NCBI GenBank assembly: GCA_022414725.1
Contig: CM039464.1
Location: 18,903,844-18,967,843, forward strand
Reading direction: 5' to 3'
DNA: 64,000 bases
Origin: Microglena sp. YARC
Lineage: Eukaryota > Chlorophyta > Chlorophyceae > Chlamydomonadales > Chlamydomonadaceae
The notes below the pieces were generated by a model that saw only the letters and a program-made list of their open reading frames with translations, ran no database searches and was not told where the DNA came from. Made by a program: the position numbers and the translations under genes. Below are positions 30,685-41,990 of the stretch, piece after piece. The stretch's first letter is position 1; every line of letters starts with the position of its first letter.

Positions 30685-30845
30685 TCTATTTACCGCCCTC
30701 AACGTAGCAGAGACCCCACTATTTCATTTGTACTGCCCTCAATGTAGCAGATATCCCACAGTTTCATTTGTACCGCCCTCAATATAGCAGAGACCCCACA
30801 GTTTCATTTGTACCGCCCTTCAATGTAGCAGAGAACCCACTGTTA
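30685..30845 (+). repeat. About 41-bp tandem repeat
   Basis: Four units of CCGCCCTCAATGTAGCAGAG plus ACCCCACAGTTTCATTTGTA. A relative (CAGCCCTCCATGTAGCAGAG) lies at 33443. Confidence 0.75.
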
Positions 30846-31047
30846 CGCAGATTACACCGGATAAGGTGCCGCTTATACCTAAGGGTTCGGCGTCGACCAA
30901 GGCCTTGGGGCCACACCACCTGAGCATGAACCCGCAACATGAGCCAGTCATGACCACGGTCTCCTCAGGGTAGGGATAGGCAGTGTAGGGGTAGGCAGGC
31001 ATAGGGATAGGCAGTGTAGGGGTAGGCATGATATGATCTCCTCAGGG

Positions 31048-31212
31048 TAGGGATAGGCAGTATAATATCATGTGATATCATATCATATGATGCCGGCAGT
31101 CTGACAAGCCTGAAGGTACCATTTATGTACTATATCATATGATGCAATTTGTATGATATCATATGATGTCATACTCTCATTTGGTCAACATCATATGATA
31201 TGCCGACCTCTA
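31048..31212 (+). mobile_element. hAT-type MITE copy 6
   Basis: TAGGGATAGGCAGTATAATA ... GATATGCCGACCTCTA; flanks CCTCAGGG (31040-31047) and TCTCAGGA (31213-31220), six of eight matching. It inserted in a short GGGTAGGGATAGGCAGTGTA tandem repeat (30967-31060). Confidence 0.65.
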
Positions 31213-31527
31213 TCTCAGGATGATAAGGGCGGTCAGGTTGTTTTCTCACTCACCTACTATCTACTAGAAGTTAGACTAGACTAGAGTTGATCCTTGCGAC
31301 TGCCTATAGCGAGTGGGCCCCCGAAGAAGGCGGTACTTGTATACAATTTTGGAGTCAACCTCTTGCGACTGCCTTTCCCCAAAGGTTTAGCAATAGGTGA
31401 GGGGTCTAGACCATTTGGCTCACCCTAGGTGAATATATCTACCAACCCTTAGCGGGTTACCACCACATGAGATCCCCCCCCCACACACACACCTTTACTA
31501 AACACACACCCTACTAACACCACATGG
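31213..31527. other. No gene seen
   Basis: Single-copy-looking sequence with a duplicated TTGCGACTGCCT (31296 and 31365). It ends at the left target duplication of the next SINE. Confidence 0.4.
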
Positions 31528-31538
31528 TCATGCCATTA

Positions 31539-31738
31539 AAAAAGGTAATGATAACGCCTGGTGGGACGTGGTGTTAATGGAACCAGTCGTACACGGGCAG
31601 AGAACGGTCTACCGCCTCGACTGGACTAGCTACCATCGCGGTTGACAACGACCTGCAACGCTAAGGGCGACCGTAGGGGGGAATCATACCCCCGAACCCT
31701 CTTCGTTTAAGCGATTTGGTGAACCACTAGACCACTTG
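31539..31738 (-). mobile_element. tRNA-derived SINE, complete, with 11-bp target duplication
   Basis: Flanked by TCATGCCATTA at 31528-31538 and 31739-31749. On the minus strand the head has A box TGGTCTAGTGGTTCACC (31718-31734) and B box GGTATGATTCC (31680-31690), then the body, ending GGCGTTATCATTACC plus a short T run. This copy defines the element as 200 bases. Confidence 0.85.
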
Positions 31739-31799
31739 TCATGCCATTACACATTGAGCTCTTGGGCGAGCCTTTGTGTTGACTCCTCCGAGTTGAGCA

Positions 31800-31865
31800 C
31801 CCCCTGTGTGCGTGTGTGTGTCTCTCTGTGTCTGTGTGTGTGTGTGTGTGTGTGTGTCTAAGATA
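31800..31865 (+). repeat. (GT)n microsatellite
   Basis: GTGTGCGTGTGTGTGTCTCT and (TG)n stretch. Confidence 0.85.
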
Positions 31866-31879
31866 GATGTAGGTCCAGA

Positions 31880-32080
31880 TGGTTGGCCCCAGTGCAAGCA
31901 AACGGGCTCGCCCCCTCAACCACACGCCTCGTCATAAGGCGTACTATGTATCTATCTATTAATGGAGTCTTTTGGTGTTGCCTTTTGGGCCCCAAAGCTG
32001 CTAGTAACATCCCAAAAGCTACTAGGAGTATCATGGTGCTACGTCAAGACACTGTTTACTTTCCTTACGAAAAACCCTAA
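31880..32080 (+). repeat. TTTA-tailed dispersed repeat, then copy of the 9975-10110 repeat
   Basis: 31885-31960 has AGTGCAAGCAAACGGGCTCG and CACGCCTCGTCATAAGGCGT. 31965-32075 is the reverse complement of 9975-10110. Confidence 0.65.
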
Positions 32081-32435
32081 TCAGCCTACCGCCTGAAGGC
32101 TTACCGGCCTCTGAGAGCAGAGACAACCAATGTTTCTTAAAGGTACTATGTAGTAATGCTAAATTATGTACCTTGTATTTACTGTTTTGGGGGAACTACG
32201 TTACACAATTCTTTGGGGGTTGCCTTATTAGCAAAACAACTGTACTAGGGAGCACAAAAACTGTGGAGTTGACATGTGTTGTTGTACTAGGAGCGCAAAA
32301 ACGTGGAGTCGACATGTGTAGTTGTACTAAGAGCACACAAAAATGTGAGTTGTACTAGGAGCACACAAAAATGTACAAGCAGTACGAAAATCGTTGAGTA
32401 AACCTGGGTGCAGTAGTATGATCACTGGCAGGTCT
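32081..32435. other. No gene seen; short AGGAGCACAAAAA tandem units
   Basis: About five imperfect units containing GTACTAGGAGCRCAAAAA and GTGGAGT(T/C)GACATGTGT at 32240-32400. Confidence 0.5.
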
Positions 32436-32436
32436 T

Positions 32437-32572
32437 ATCTTTTCAGCTAAGAGCAGCTTCTAGGCAGCTCCTCTGACTGGCTTTTCAGCCTAACCTGACG
32501 CAACCTGTCCTGAATTGCTGAAATTGTTGGTTTGGGCTCATTGGCTGGCTCAGGAAGCTACCTGCAGAATGT
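32437..32572. mobile_element. Foldback MITE, partial third copy
   Basis: Left end TTTTCAGCTAAGAGCAGCTT, CTAGGCAGCTCCTCTGACTG matches the family; the right inverted end is degraded (GGCTCAGGAAGCTACCTGCA). Confidence 0.5.
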
Positions 32573-32589
32573 TGCCACGTGGGTGTACA

Positions 32590-32890
32590 CAGTTTGATGT
32601 AGTCAACTTCAATTTTGAATTTGAATTGTTACATGGGTCTTCAGCCAACCCTGGGCTGCTTACCCTCTTCCAATTCCAAGCCCCCCTGTGCAATACCCAC
32701 GGAAACAAGGGAGCGCACTAACTGGATAGATAGATGAAGTCAACTTCAATTTTGAGTTTGAATTGTTACATGGGTCTTCAGCCAACTCTGGGCTGCTCAC
32801 CCTCTTCCAATTCGAAGTCCCCCTGTGCGATACCCACGGAAACAAGGGAGCGCACTAATTGGATAGATAGATGTAGTCAACTTCAAAGCT
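32590..32890 (+). repeat. 139-bp tandem duplication
   Basis: ATGTAGTCAACTTCAATTTT ... GCGCACTAACTGGATAGATA starts at about 32596 and 32735, with a third start at 32872. An inverted relative is at 36300-36415 (CTTGGAATTGGAAGAAGGTG). Confidence 0.75.
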
Positions 32891-32929
32891 AGCTATAAGA
32901 GAGACCAATCACTGTTTTGTTTCTGTGCG

Positions 32930-33095
32930 ATGCGTCGCAAATTGAGCGACTCTGTGCGACCCCAGTGTGCCGCGCTGCCCCCCGAACCCCGCTAAGCGCG
33001 GAGCCCGGGGATTTCGGTGGGCATTTCTGACTAGTTTAGCCAGACCCATGCGTCGCCATGCAGCTATGGAATGGCGTTTTCGTCGCACAATATCA
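32930..33095 (+). repeat. Dispersed repeat shared (inverted) with 57040-57150
   Basis: CTGACTAGTTTAGCCAGACC and CATGCGTCGCCATGCAGC match the complement of the region near 57070-57110. Confidence 0.5.
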
Positions 33096-33344
33096 CAGAG
33101 TCAACAATGGCCTCCGTACATGCCCCTAGCTTGACAGAGTTATAGCCATTCAATGGATCTTTGGGGAATTTTCGAGATTTTTATTTTTAGATTTTTAGAA
33201 ACAGGTCGTAGTTTGTACCCCAGATTTTTAGAAACAGGTTTGTACCTCGCCTGAGATTAGTATAATTCTGGGAGAAGTTGAGGTTCGAAGTACTGCCTAC
33301 GACTGTCGATCCCAAATGATATGCTGAATGGCGAAGTATGTATG

Positions 33345-33430
33345 TTTATGTTGCAGTCCAGGTGTGTGTCAAATAGGCTCAAGGGACTTGCCCAACCTCG
33401 ACACGAAGGACAAAAAAGAAGAGCTATAAG
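33345..33430 (+). repeat. CAGTCCAGGGGTAG-family dispersed repeat
   Basis: TATGTTGCAGTCCAGGTGTG, AAATAGGCTCAAGGGACTTG and CCCAACCTCGACACGAAGG. Confidence 0.65.
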
Positions 33431-33474
33431 GGAGTCTTATTACAGCCCTCCATGTAGCAGAGACCCATTGTTAC

Positions 33475-33571
33475 TGTCAGAATGGTGAACTACAGGCACA
33501 CGGGTGCTATATCACTATCTAGATCTAGATGCCAATATAGCATCCGTGTGCCTGTAGTTCACCATTCTGAC
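33475..33571. mobile_element. 97-bp foldback element (near-perfect hairpin)
   Basis: GTCAGAATGGTGAACTACAG and its complement CTGTAGTTCACCATTCTGAC form arms that extend about 37 bases, with a loop containing ATCTAGATCTAGAT. TGTTAC lies just outside on both sides (33469-33474 and 33572-33577), a possible 6-bp target duplication. Confidence 0.7.
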
Positions 33572-33828
33572 TGTTACAATGGTTACCCTGGGTGAAATGC
33601 CGATTATACCTCAGGGTTCGGCATCGATCGTCATGGTTATCAAGGCTGTGTGGTCGTCCCTTACAGCCTCCAACTCGATACCCATGAACTCTAGACGTAG
33701 CGTGTTCACGGCTACTAGTTTTGTAGTTATTTTTCAGCTCCATTTTTGTTTTCTAGTTTTTTAGTACGTCATACCATGTCGTTGTACGCATATTCAGCTT
33801 AGTATATATGTCTGGTTAAGACGTTAGG

Positions 33829-35534
33829 TTGTTTAGTTCATTGATAGAATTGAATCGTTCCTCCAATCCAAGCTCCCAAATGTAGGGGCTGAGCTTAGGG
33901 GAAAGATTCTGCAACTGTTACTTTATGCTGATGACCTAGCTATAATGGCAGAATCCCCGGCAGATATGCAAGCGATGCTTGACTGCCTGAGAGATTTCTG
34001 CGAGGCTACTAAGATGGCTGTGAATATAAAGAAAACTGAGATTGTCGTTTTCAACAAGCAATTCTGTGATGAGGCCCGCATGGATCCTGATTACAAATTT
34101 GTCTATGATGGAGCACAACTTTCTACAAAGTTATCTTTTATCTACTTGGGATCCCTCTTTGTGGATGGTGACTCAAGCAATCGTGCAAAAGCTGCTTTTT
34201 CTAGGATGCTCACTAAGGCCCAAAAGGCACACCACATGCTCCGTAGGCGATGCCATACTATGGAGATATACAATATTGATATTCTCACCCACCTGTTTGA
34301 TTCTCTTGTACAACCTATCCTGAATTTTGGCTGTGAGGTGTGGGCTCCTTCTATTCTGAACAACACGCTTATCTCAAATGACCATGCTTGTGAGAAATGG
34401 CATAGAGGTATACTTAAACAAATGTTGGGTGTTTGCCAATCTACTACATCTAATATTATCATGGAAGAGCTGGGTAGAACCCCTTGTTTTGCTTGGCTTA
34501 AACAAGCTTTGCGCTTCTGGAACAAGACCATACATAAAGAACCTGAGGATCTCATTAGAATGGCTCTTGAGGAATCTTTTGACTCCAACACTGGCTGGGT
34601 TCATGACTTGCGTTGTGCTCTCCACAAGCTAGGATCCAGTAAAAACATCAACATTTTGGAGGCTGTCTATGTCGAAGGTATTATGTCTGAAGTTTTTGAG
34701 TCATGGAGGTTTAAGTACCCAAGTGACACCAATGCAGTTAGAGACATCCCTGATGAGAGAAGGGTTGGCTTTAAACGCCTCCGATACCAAAAATGGTTCG
34801 CAGCCAACAGCAATGATGAGAATGGCTTGATTCCCTTTACATCCGCCTTACATAAGCAGGATCAGATTCGTTCCATAGCACAGTTTAGAATGGGTTCCCA
34901 TTGGCTGAACACAGAAAGAATGAGGGTGGTGGATAGAGCACACATCCCTCGCTCAATGAGACACTGTCAAATGTGTGGGTTCCAAAAACCTGAGGATGAA
35001 ATGCATATATTTGAGTGCCCTTTTTATAATGATATTCGCCTCCGCTACCAGAAGCTGTTTACAGATATTTATAGGCATGTCCAGGAGGATACCGACTTAA
35101 CCGTATGGAATGTGGAATTCTGCGATTCCACATTCAGAACCTTTATGATTGGAAATGGCACTAAGTCTTTTTGGAGCAACCTAGCCGACTATCTTTCTAC
35201 TTGTAGAAGAGCAAGACAGGAAGCCCTGGACTGCTTAGTGGCACCGTAATTTATCATCCCTTTTTTTCTTCTTGTGACTTCTCAGTTGTTAGCTTCTTAC
35301 CTCCGCCACTGTAAGTGGTTGAGATCTGGGTCCGGCTCTAAGGGGTTTAATACCTACGCCACCAAAACGGTGGTTGGGAGTTTGGTTTGTTTGTCCTCGA
35401 CACACCCCTGATGTAATGGGGGTTTTTGCTTTGTGGGTGCTTTTTCTTTTTGTTTAAAGCACCGAGTCTCATACACCCTCGCGGTGTCAAGTAGACTTTA
35501 ACATGTAATGTAATGTAATGTAATGTAATGTAAT
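33829..35534 (+). mobile_element. 5'-truncated LINE (L1-like non-LTR retrotransposon)
   Basis: Begins inside the reverse transcriptase, carries the C-terminal zinc-knuckle region, a 3' UTR (35250-35500) and a pentanucleotide tail (ATGTA)n at 35503-35534. GTTAGG at 33823-33828 and 35535-35540 may be the target duplication. 5' truncation is usual for LINEs. Confidence 0.75.
33837..35249 (+). pseudogene. LINE ORF2 C-terminal fragment (reverse transcriptase palm to zinc knuckle)
   Basis: Uninterrupted for 470 codons but with no start of its own. It opens with FIDRIESFLQSKLPN, then the catalytic box LLYADDLAIM (RT motif C), followed by the usual VNIKKTE and LSFIYLGSLF strands and a thumb region. 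Near residue 375 is CQMCG with H and C downstream (C-x2-C-x9-H-x4-C), the L1/RTE-type terminal zinc knuckle, and it ends after an Arg-rich helix at TAA. Missing: endonuclease and RT motifs before C. The lack of any frameshift suggests a recent insertion. It differs from the Dualen-like element downstream. Confidence 0.8.
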
Positions 35535-35540
35535 GTTAGG

Positions 35541-37079
35541 ATTGGGAGAGATGCCGAAATGCTATTATTGTTCCCTCCCACGGGTTCCAAACAACAAACT
35601 ATCCAATTAACTTGTACATGAGACTGCATGAGACTGTAACAATATAATTTAAACCGGAAAGAGTCAAAATCGGTGGACTTCAACTTGGTCATATGGCTTC
35701 AGGCTGTAAGGCTGCACGACGCCTTAGGCGGTAAGATCAACAACCATGACACTAATAGCGTCCCCGCATGTATTACTGTAACCACGGGGACGTTGAGCCA
35801 TACACAGCTTGAACTTGAACTTGGTAACATAGCTTCAGCCAGCAATTTGGCTGCTCGCCGCCTTAGGCAGTAAAAACATCATAAACTTGAAAATGTAAAC
35901 GCGAACAAATCTCTTATAAACAACAATACATTTATATATAAATCTCGTCGTCCTCCTGTTTCCAGTATGCACCGTTTTGAACTTGGGCTGGTCACAGGTC
36001 AAAGTCCTTTCACAACTAAAAAAAACAGCCCCCCAGCCTGTATAGCTATTCAGGCGGATCATTTGGGAGTAGAGGTCGACAGGTCATCCTTCAACTAAGT
36101 CAAACTTCGCCCAGACAGATGTCCATGTTTACATTTTTCTGGTAAACAATTGTACTGCGAAAGACGGCAAGCAGCCAATTTGCTGGCTGAAACTAAGTAA
36201 CCAAGATCATGTTCAAGTTCAGGTTTAAGTAGTGTTCATGGTACACTAGTTTGCTCCGCCAGTAGACCTGAACAAGTATTAAAACTGTCTAAACCGCTTA
36301 TCGTGCTCCCTGAATCCCTTGTTTCCGCGGGGCTCGCAAGAGGGTACTTGGAATTGGAAGAAGGTGAGCACCCCAGAGTTGGCTGAAAAAATGTAATAAA
36401 TTCAAATTCATAACATTTTGCCTACAAACGGTGAGCAGCCTGAATGCTAATACTCTGATGGGCAATGCAAAAGAACACTCCGACATCATGTTCCCAAGCA
36501 CACAATTACATAATGCAATGATGTGTGGGTCGACCGTTCACAGGCATGTCCAGGTCAGCCACCAGAGATTTGGGAATGAAATAATTCCCCCTTCAAAGGC
36601 TGGGTTTCCCCGCTCTAGCCAACGACACATACCGGTGGTATGTTGTGGCTAATAAAGTTTTAGCCACACTGGCATCCCTACGCGAATAAAAACCCTTAGG
36701 GCGGCGGCAGCTTTAACAACACATGCACCGCAATTAGCCAGTATATGTTGTTACAGTCCAGGGGTTGGACAAATAGGCTAAATGAAGCAGTTATTGTAGT
36801 ATGTATACTGCCTAAACTACATAACATACTCTTTTGTAGGAGTGTCAACGCCATTCAAACTTAATCCACGGTGTCGCTGGTTTATGTCGGGAGACACACC
36901 CCCTAGGGTGAAATACCTTTAACAACTTTAAAATAGTGCGATGCTGCGTGCTAGCACGCAAGCTTCTGGAGCCCGCGCGAGCAGCCAAATTGCTGGCTGA
37001 AGCTATGTAACCAAGTTCAAGTTTAATTTGGAGCCCGACTGCGTGATTGAAGAAAAAATGCAACCCCCCTCTGCATGCA
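35541..37079. repeat. Patchwork of dispersed repeats, no gene
   Basis: A family containing AACTTGGTAACATAGCTTCA and GCCAGCAATTTGGCTGCTCG is present at 35808-35880 and, inverted, at 36168-36225 and 36970-37035; a relative is at 2158-2200. 36300-36415 is an inverted relative of 32590-32890. 36745-36785 has the CAGTCCAGGGGT head. 36838-36925 is a GGTGTCGCTG-family copy. No exon supported. Confidence 0.6.
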
Positions 37080-37093
37080 TCACGCAGATTTTT
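37080..37093 (+). repeat. Left target-site duplication of the Dualen-like element
   Basis: TCACGCAGATTTTT, identical to 48259-48272. Confidence 0.8.
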
Positions 37094-39130
37094 TCTTAAG
37101 TCTGGATGCTAGGGACTACACCATTCGAATTTCCCATGTAACCTTCTCGCTACTCATTCTCCTTCTTAGCATTCGCGTAGCGCATTCGCATCCTCCTGCG
37201 TCTGCGCTACCGAATGATACCACCTGCTCTCTGTTTCGTGCAGTTTTGGTCAACTCTCCCCGAAACTGCAACCAAACAGGAGCTCATGCTTCCGCAGAGG
37301 CGATGCTGCTATCGAAGTGGCTGTCTTCAACATCTGACGCGAGTCGCAGCAATCGCTGTGATCGCAGGGTGATATGCGGTTATTTTGGTCGGCTGCACCT
37401 CTGGGCAGTCGGAAGTATGAATTTCCGGACAGAATGCGCCTCTCCCTGGACTTCCCAACAGGGGGGGATGCAAAGCGCGTATCCCTGGTGCATTCTTGAT
37501 GGTCGCTGCCAGGAGCGAAGGCTCCATGCAATCGAGAAACCTACTAACGAACACTTTCCCCCTCCATGCCCACCCAGGACAGCTACCTGCTTTTTCGAAC
37601 GCGGACCTTCCCACCGAGCGTCACATTACCCTTCTGAACGCGGACCCGCAGACCGATCGTCATAAACGACTCCTGGCAACTACCACAAATACTAAGGCCT
37701 CATCACTCGAACAGCTCAAGCGCGACACAACTTGCCCAATCATGTACAAAATTAGCCCCCGTGCCGCACAAGAATTGCATAAGCAAGGAGAGTCGAAACA
37801 AGAAAAGCCGAAGCAGGGTAAGATCCATACTAGCGGCTCTGCGAATATAGAACACCGCCTTGCTACCAATTCCAACCTAACGCGACCATGCGATCAGGGC
37901 AATGCAGCGAACTCAGATCACCAACCTGCCGCCAGGACCCACATGAGACGATTTCTCAACCATGCAACCATGCGACCAGGTGACCATGCCAACACCCAAA
38001 ATCTAGATCACCAACTTGCTGTCAATACCCACCTGAAGAGACCATGCCACCTTGCAATCATACCATCGTACGACCCTTCACACACAGCAGCATGCCCCAC
38101 CAAAAAGTCATCATCATAATAATAAACACCAAGTCTCCCCCCAAAGGAGCACAAGCCTCTCTCCAAAAGAGCACAAGTCTTCCTCCAAAGAAGCAACAAG
38201 CCTCATTACAAACGAGCACAAGTCTTCCTACAAAGAAGCAACAAGCCTCATTACAAACGAGCACAAGTCTTCCTACAAAGAAGCAACAAGCCTCATTACA
38301 AACGAGCATAAGTCTTCCTACAAAGAAGCAACAAGCCTCATTACAAACGAGCAAGTCTTCCAACAAAGAAGCAACAAGCCTCATTACAAACGAGCACAAG
38401 TCTTCCTACAAAGAAGCAACAAGCCTCATTACAAACGAGCAAGTCATCCTACAAAGGAGCAACAAGCCTTCCTCCAAAGAAGCACAAATCTTCCCCCAAA
38501 GAAGTAACAAGCCTTCCCACAAAGAAGCTAAAGCCCCTCTCCCCAAAAGCATCCAGTAGAGTAGGCACCCTGGCCCAATATGTACACCATGTGCAACCTA
38601 GGTGTGATCAGAGGATGGCCCAAAGACACTCCTGGGTAAATCCATACCTGAGCATGTGCCCTCATGGTGATACCATTTCTATTATTTTTCGTTGGTGACT
38701 CCCTATGCCTCAGACGCATGGGCCCAGGGGCTCATACTATGGAACATTATAATAGCGGGATGGGCATTAATCACCACATGCATCTACCTGACCCTGCCAG
38801 ACTGCCCCCCCCCTACCCTAAACAGAGCTACTAGACGTAGACAGGGAAGAGGCAGCAAGGCTTTTATCTATAAGGCACGGAGATGCTCATGTAAGGAGAC
38901 GTGGTCCCCTGCCGCCCCCTGCCTCATCATCGGAACCTCCATGCTATTATATTACCTCCCGGTAACCACCTGCTTGTATTACCTCATGACTCCCCAGGTC
39001 ATCACCAGCCTCATACACCTCACCATCCTTACTAGCCTAATTACACCTCAACCCGCTTGCCTGCCCCCTCACCCCACCTGTAGAGGAAGGGGTCAGACCT
39101 CGCCCCCACTCCATACCCCCCTACCCCCGC
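37094..39130 (+). pseudogene. N-terminal coding region of the Dualen-like element, function unknown
   Basis: Overlapping open frames (to 37665, 37496-38119, 38044-38559, 38692-39174) suggest one old coding region with frameshifts. Composition is Pro, Ser, Thr, Lys and His rich, low complexity, with a hydrophobic stretch near 38740-39060. No zinc knuckle or other ORF1 domain recognised. Some of it may be 5' UTR. Confidence 0.45.
38160..38545 (+). repeat. 45-bp coding-type tandem repeat in the Dualen-like element
   Basis: Units AGTCTTCCTACAAAGAAGCA plus ACAAGCCTCATTACAAACGAGCACA start at 38176, 38221, 38266 and on, about six good and several degenerate copies. 45 is divisible by 3; the frame reads (TSLPTKKQQASLQTS)n. 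One shortened unit (38341) disturbs the period by a multiple of 3. Confidence 0.85.
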
Positions 39131-39139
39131 CCCACCCCT

Positions 39140-39215
39140 CATACTGGGAACCTCAAGTATTCGACCTCTGCTAGGCCCACTCAATGAATAGCCAACTTGG
39201 GGGTCCCCAGGCCAC
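39140..39215 (+). pseudogene. Degenerate protease Cys box, copy 1
   Basis: SYWEPQ, then C, a TAG stop, AHSMN and LGG: the same frame pattern as the two later Cys boxes, with the codon after the Cys turned into a stop. It belongs to a roughly 205-bp tandem duplication with the next copy (ITSLI...TPQPACLPPHP against PTSLNT...RSNCPPPTP). Confidence 0.6.
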
Positions 39216-39339
39216 CAACAGCCTCCCCCACCCAGCCATCCCCACCAGCCTAAACACATCCAGATCCAACTGCCCACCCCCCACCCCACGTGTAGAGGAG
39301 GAGACCAACCCCCTCTCCCCTCCCTCTTCTCCCCTCCCA

Positions 39340-39880
39340 ACCCCACCTCCCATACTGGGAACCCCAAGCTTATAATTTCTGCAGTCCCACGCCATAAATA
39401 CCTACCTAGGAGGTCCGTACATAGAACCCCTAGCTATCCTCGCATACGCTGATCACCTCCACACCAGCCGCCGTAGAATTAGGGACGAGCACTACACAAC
39501 TGGACACGGCCAGGGCAACTTCTCAGTCCCCTGCTAAGCTCCTTCCTGCATCTATACCACCCCATTGTGGGCATCCTCACCCCGTTGTATAACCCCCCCT
39601 TACACCCTGCTCAGCTTCCCCTTCCTAACCATGGACACCGAGAGACATACCCCAAGGGCATCATGCCGGGCAGCACAAAGGAACAGATATTAGAGCGCCT
39701 CCACCCCCCACCAGGCATGCATACTCAACTTCAGCACGGTATTTGGCCATGCAGCCACAATCAAACACTTCCAGGGTGAGTGGTACTTGATAGACTCTCT
39801 CAAACACCAACCCATTCTCCTGAACACCCCTCGTAAATGGGCGAGCATCCAGGGCCACACCTATACACTACAACCAGGAC
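39340..39880 (+). pseudogene. Josephin-like cysteine-protease module 2 of the Dualen-like element
   Basis: Cys-box region at 39353-39410: PYWEPQ, a Cys, then HAINTYLGG across a one-base frame change. His box at 39738-39800: FGHAATIKHFQGEWYLIDSL, then ASIQGHTYTLQPG. The His and the Asp of LIDS stand where Josephin and other clan CA proteases have H and N/D. Between them is GIMPGSTKEQILERL, also seen in module 3. Catalytic Cys, His and Asp/Asn can all be pointed to, but frameshifts break the module. Confidence 0.6.
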
Positions 39881-40014
39881 AACCCAATGAAGCATGGCTA
39901 GATCACAACCCCATCAACCCTATGGAGGAGGACCTCCCGGAGGACCCCATGGAGGAGGACCAAGCCACCACCCCCACCCCCGCCGTACAAACAACCCAGA
40001 CCACCCACCGCACC

Positions 40015-40590
40015 AATCTCCCATATTGGGAACCCCAAATCGACTCCAACTGCCAAATACACTCCATCAACATTTACCTGGGGTACAAAGCTCTTGATCT
40101 TGACGAAATCCTAGACTTTTCTGTAAAATTAGACACTCATGTGCGCAACTATACGTGCCAACAATGGACCCTAGAAGGGCACTATGACAGTCTCACTGGT
40201 AACTATTCTAGCAATCTTTATTAATTTTTACCTTTCTTCCAACAAATCTCACCTTGGCCTCCTTACTAAGCACACCAACCCAAGATACATTCCCCACCAT
40301 ATTAGCCCCCACACAGAAATCGCAGGGACTTCACTGACCTACTCTGAAGGTATCATGCTGGGCAGCTCGCAGATGCAGATCCTACAACGCATCCCTACCA
40401 ACTGCTCTTGCTTCCTCCTACATTATCACTCTGGATATGGACATGCTAAGGCCATTAAGCAACTGGACGGTGAGTGGTGGGATATGAACTCTGAAGGCCC
40501 CTATCCCTTGAAGCCTCCTGACTGGCAACATCTTCAAGGGCACATTTACACCCTTACAGACACATCTGGACTACCCTGCCCTCAACTTTT
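40015..40590 (+). pseudogene. Josephin-like cysteine-protease module 3 of the Dualen-like element
   Basis: Cys box at 40021-40083: PYWEPQIDSNCQIHSINIYLG, pattern C-x2-H-x2-N-x2-L as in Josephin Cys boxes. After a frame change near 40190: SEGIMLGSSQMQILQRI, then the His box YGHAKAIKQLDGEWWDMNS (40438-40494), pattern H-x10-W-x3-N-S. It closes with LQGHIYTL, as in module 2. Josephin-type enzymes cleave ubiquitin; Dualen elements are known to encode a cysteine protease, but its substrate is unknown. The Josephin assignment is by motif only. Confidence 0.65.
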
Positions 40591-41139
40591 CCAGCCTGAA
40601 ATTTACTATGAACCAAACAACCCAACTCAAACTATCATTATAGACCTACCTACCACTCTTACTCACAATGCTACCGACTCCTCAGACCAGATAGTTCTTA
40701 CAGACCAGATGGATCTTACAGACTCCTCACAACTTCAACAATTTCTCTCAGACCTTCCACACCCTACAGATCACATTCACCCTGCAGCTCCTACAGAGCC
40801 CCCAGCTCCTACAGAAACTGTAGACCTTGTCTCTGATGATGAGGAGCCTCCCAAATCTAAGAAACCTAAAAGAACCTCTACCTGTTGCAACCCCACTTCC
40901 CTCCACTCAAACTCTACACATAAATCACCGACCACCAAAAAAACACCCAGGGATACAACTCAACCTCCCAAGACTAACCTTCCTATCCCTACTAGACCTG
41001 CCATAACCCGACAGCAACAAGATGCGCCAGAGCAGGATCTTTGGAGCAGAACCTCCTACCAAGAAACCTACTCCCCCCAGACTCACCACAAAAACCCTTC
41101 CAACGAAAATAATTAAAATAACCCACACTACCTCATATC

Positions 41140-41990
41140 CTGTTCAACAGCAGCAAACTGCACTCTATCTCACCAACATTATCACTTCCAACTGCAGCGG
41201 CATCTTCTCATCCTGGGAAACACTCTACGACCATATTCGAACTAATGAGCCAGACATTGCTATTCTCACCGAAACAAAACTCACCTCTAACAACACAGGT
41301 ATAATTAATATGATCAAACAAGACCTATCTGACTACCACTTTCATCACAGCAGCAAAACCATTAAGCAAGCTACCAATGCAGACAACATTGTAACCCGCT
41401 CAGCTGGAGTTATCACACTTTATAAAAAGACTCTTACTACACATCCAATTAAACATGAAGTCCCCACTGACATAGCTGGTCATCTCACTCATCAAACTAT
41501 TAACAACACTACCCACATTTTAGGCGTCTACATGCCCTGCAATGACCCTGCCAAAAGAGCCCGAATTTATGAACACATTCACTACATTATATCCCAAAAA
41601 CCCTCTCATCACTATATTGCAGGGGGAGACTGGAATGCAGCCTACTACCTTACTGATAGAAGCAACACAATCAAGCACCTGGAGGACCAGCCCCACTATC
41701 AACACCTTAATAAATATCCAATTCACATTCAACCGTCACCACGTCCCCACTCTTACTCAGACAACACTTCCTACAGTAGCAGGATAGATGACATCATTCT
41801 CATCAAACCCCCAACTGCAACCACGGTGACAGAAACTGCACACCAAATGGGAGACACACTGGACCACTTGACCCTGGAACAACACATTACCTCCTCTCTC
41901 TTTCCCCCTCCTAACCTTGACATACCACCCTCACAATCCAACACCTCAACTGCAGCTTCCTCTCAAGCAACAAGACATGGCCAAAGCTAA
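41140..41990 (+). pseudogene. APE-type endonuclease domain of the Dualen-like element
   Basis: Open from 41022 to 41990 in one frame. Motifs in order: TSNCSGI (the first Asn), AILTETKL (metal-binding Glu), GVYMPCND (Tyr), GGDWNAA (Asp/Asn), SSRIDDIIL and LDHLTL (final Asp-His). All catalytic residues expected of the exonuclease III/APE fold used by I- and L1-type LINEs are present. This enzyme nicks target DNA to prime reverse transcription. Confidence 0.85.
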
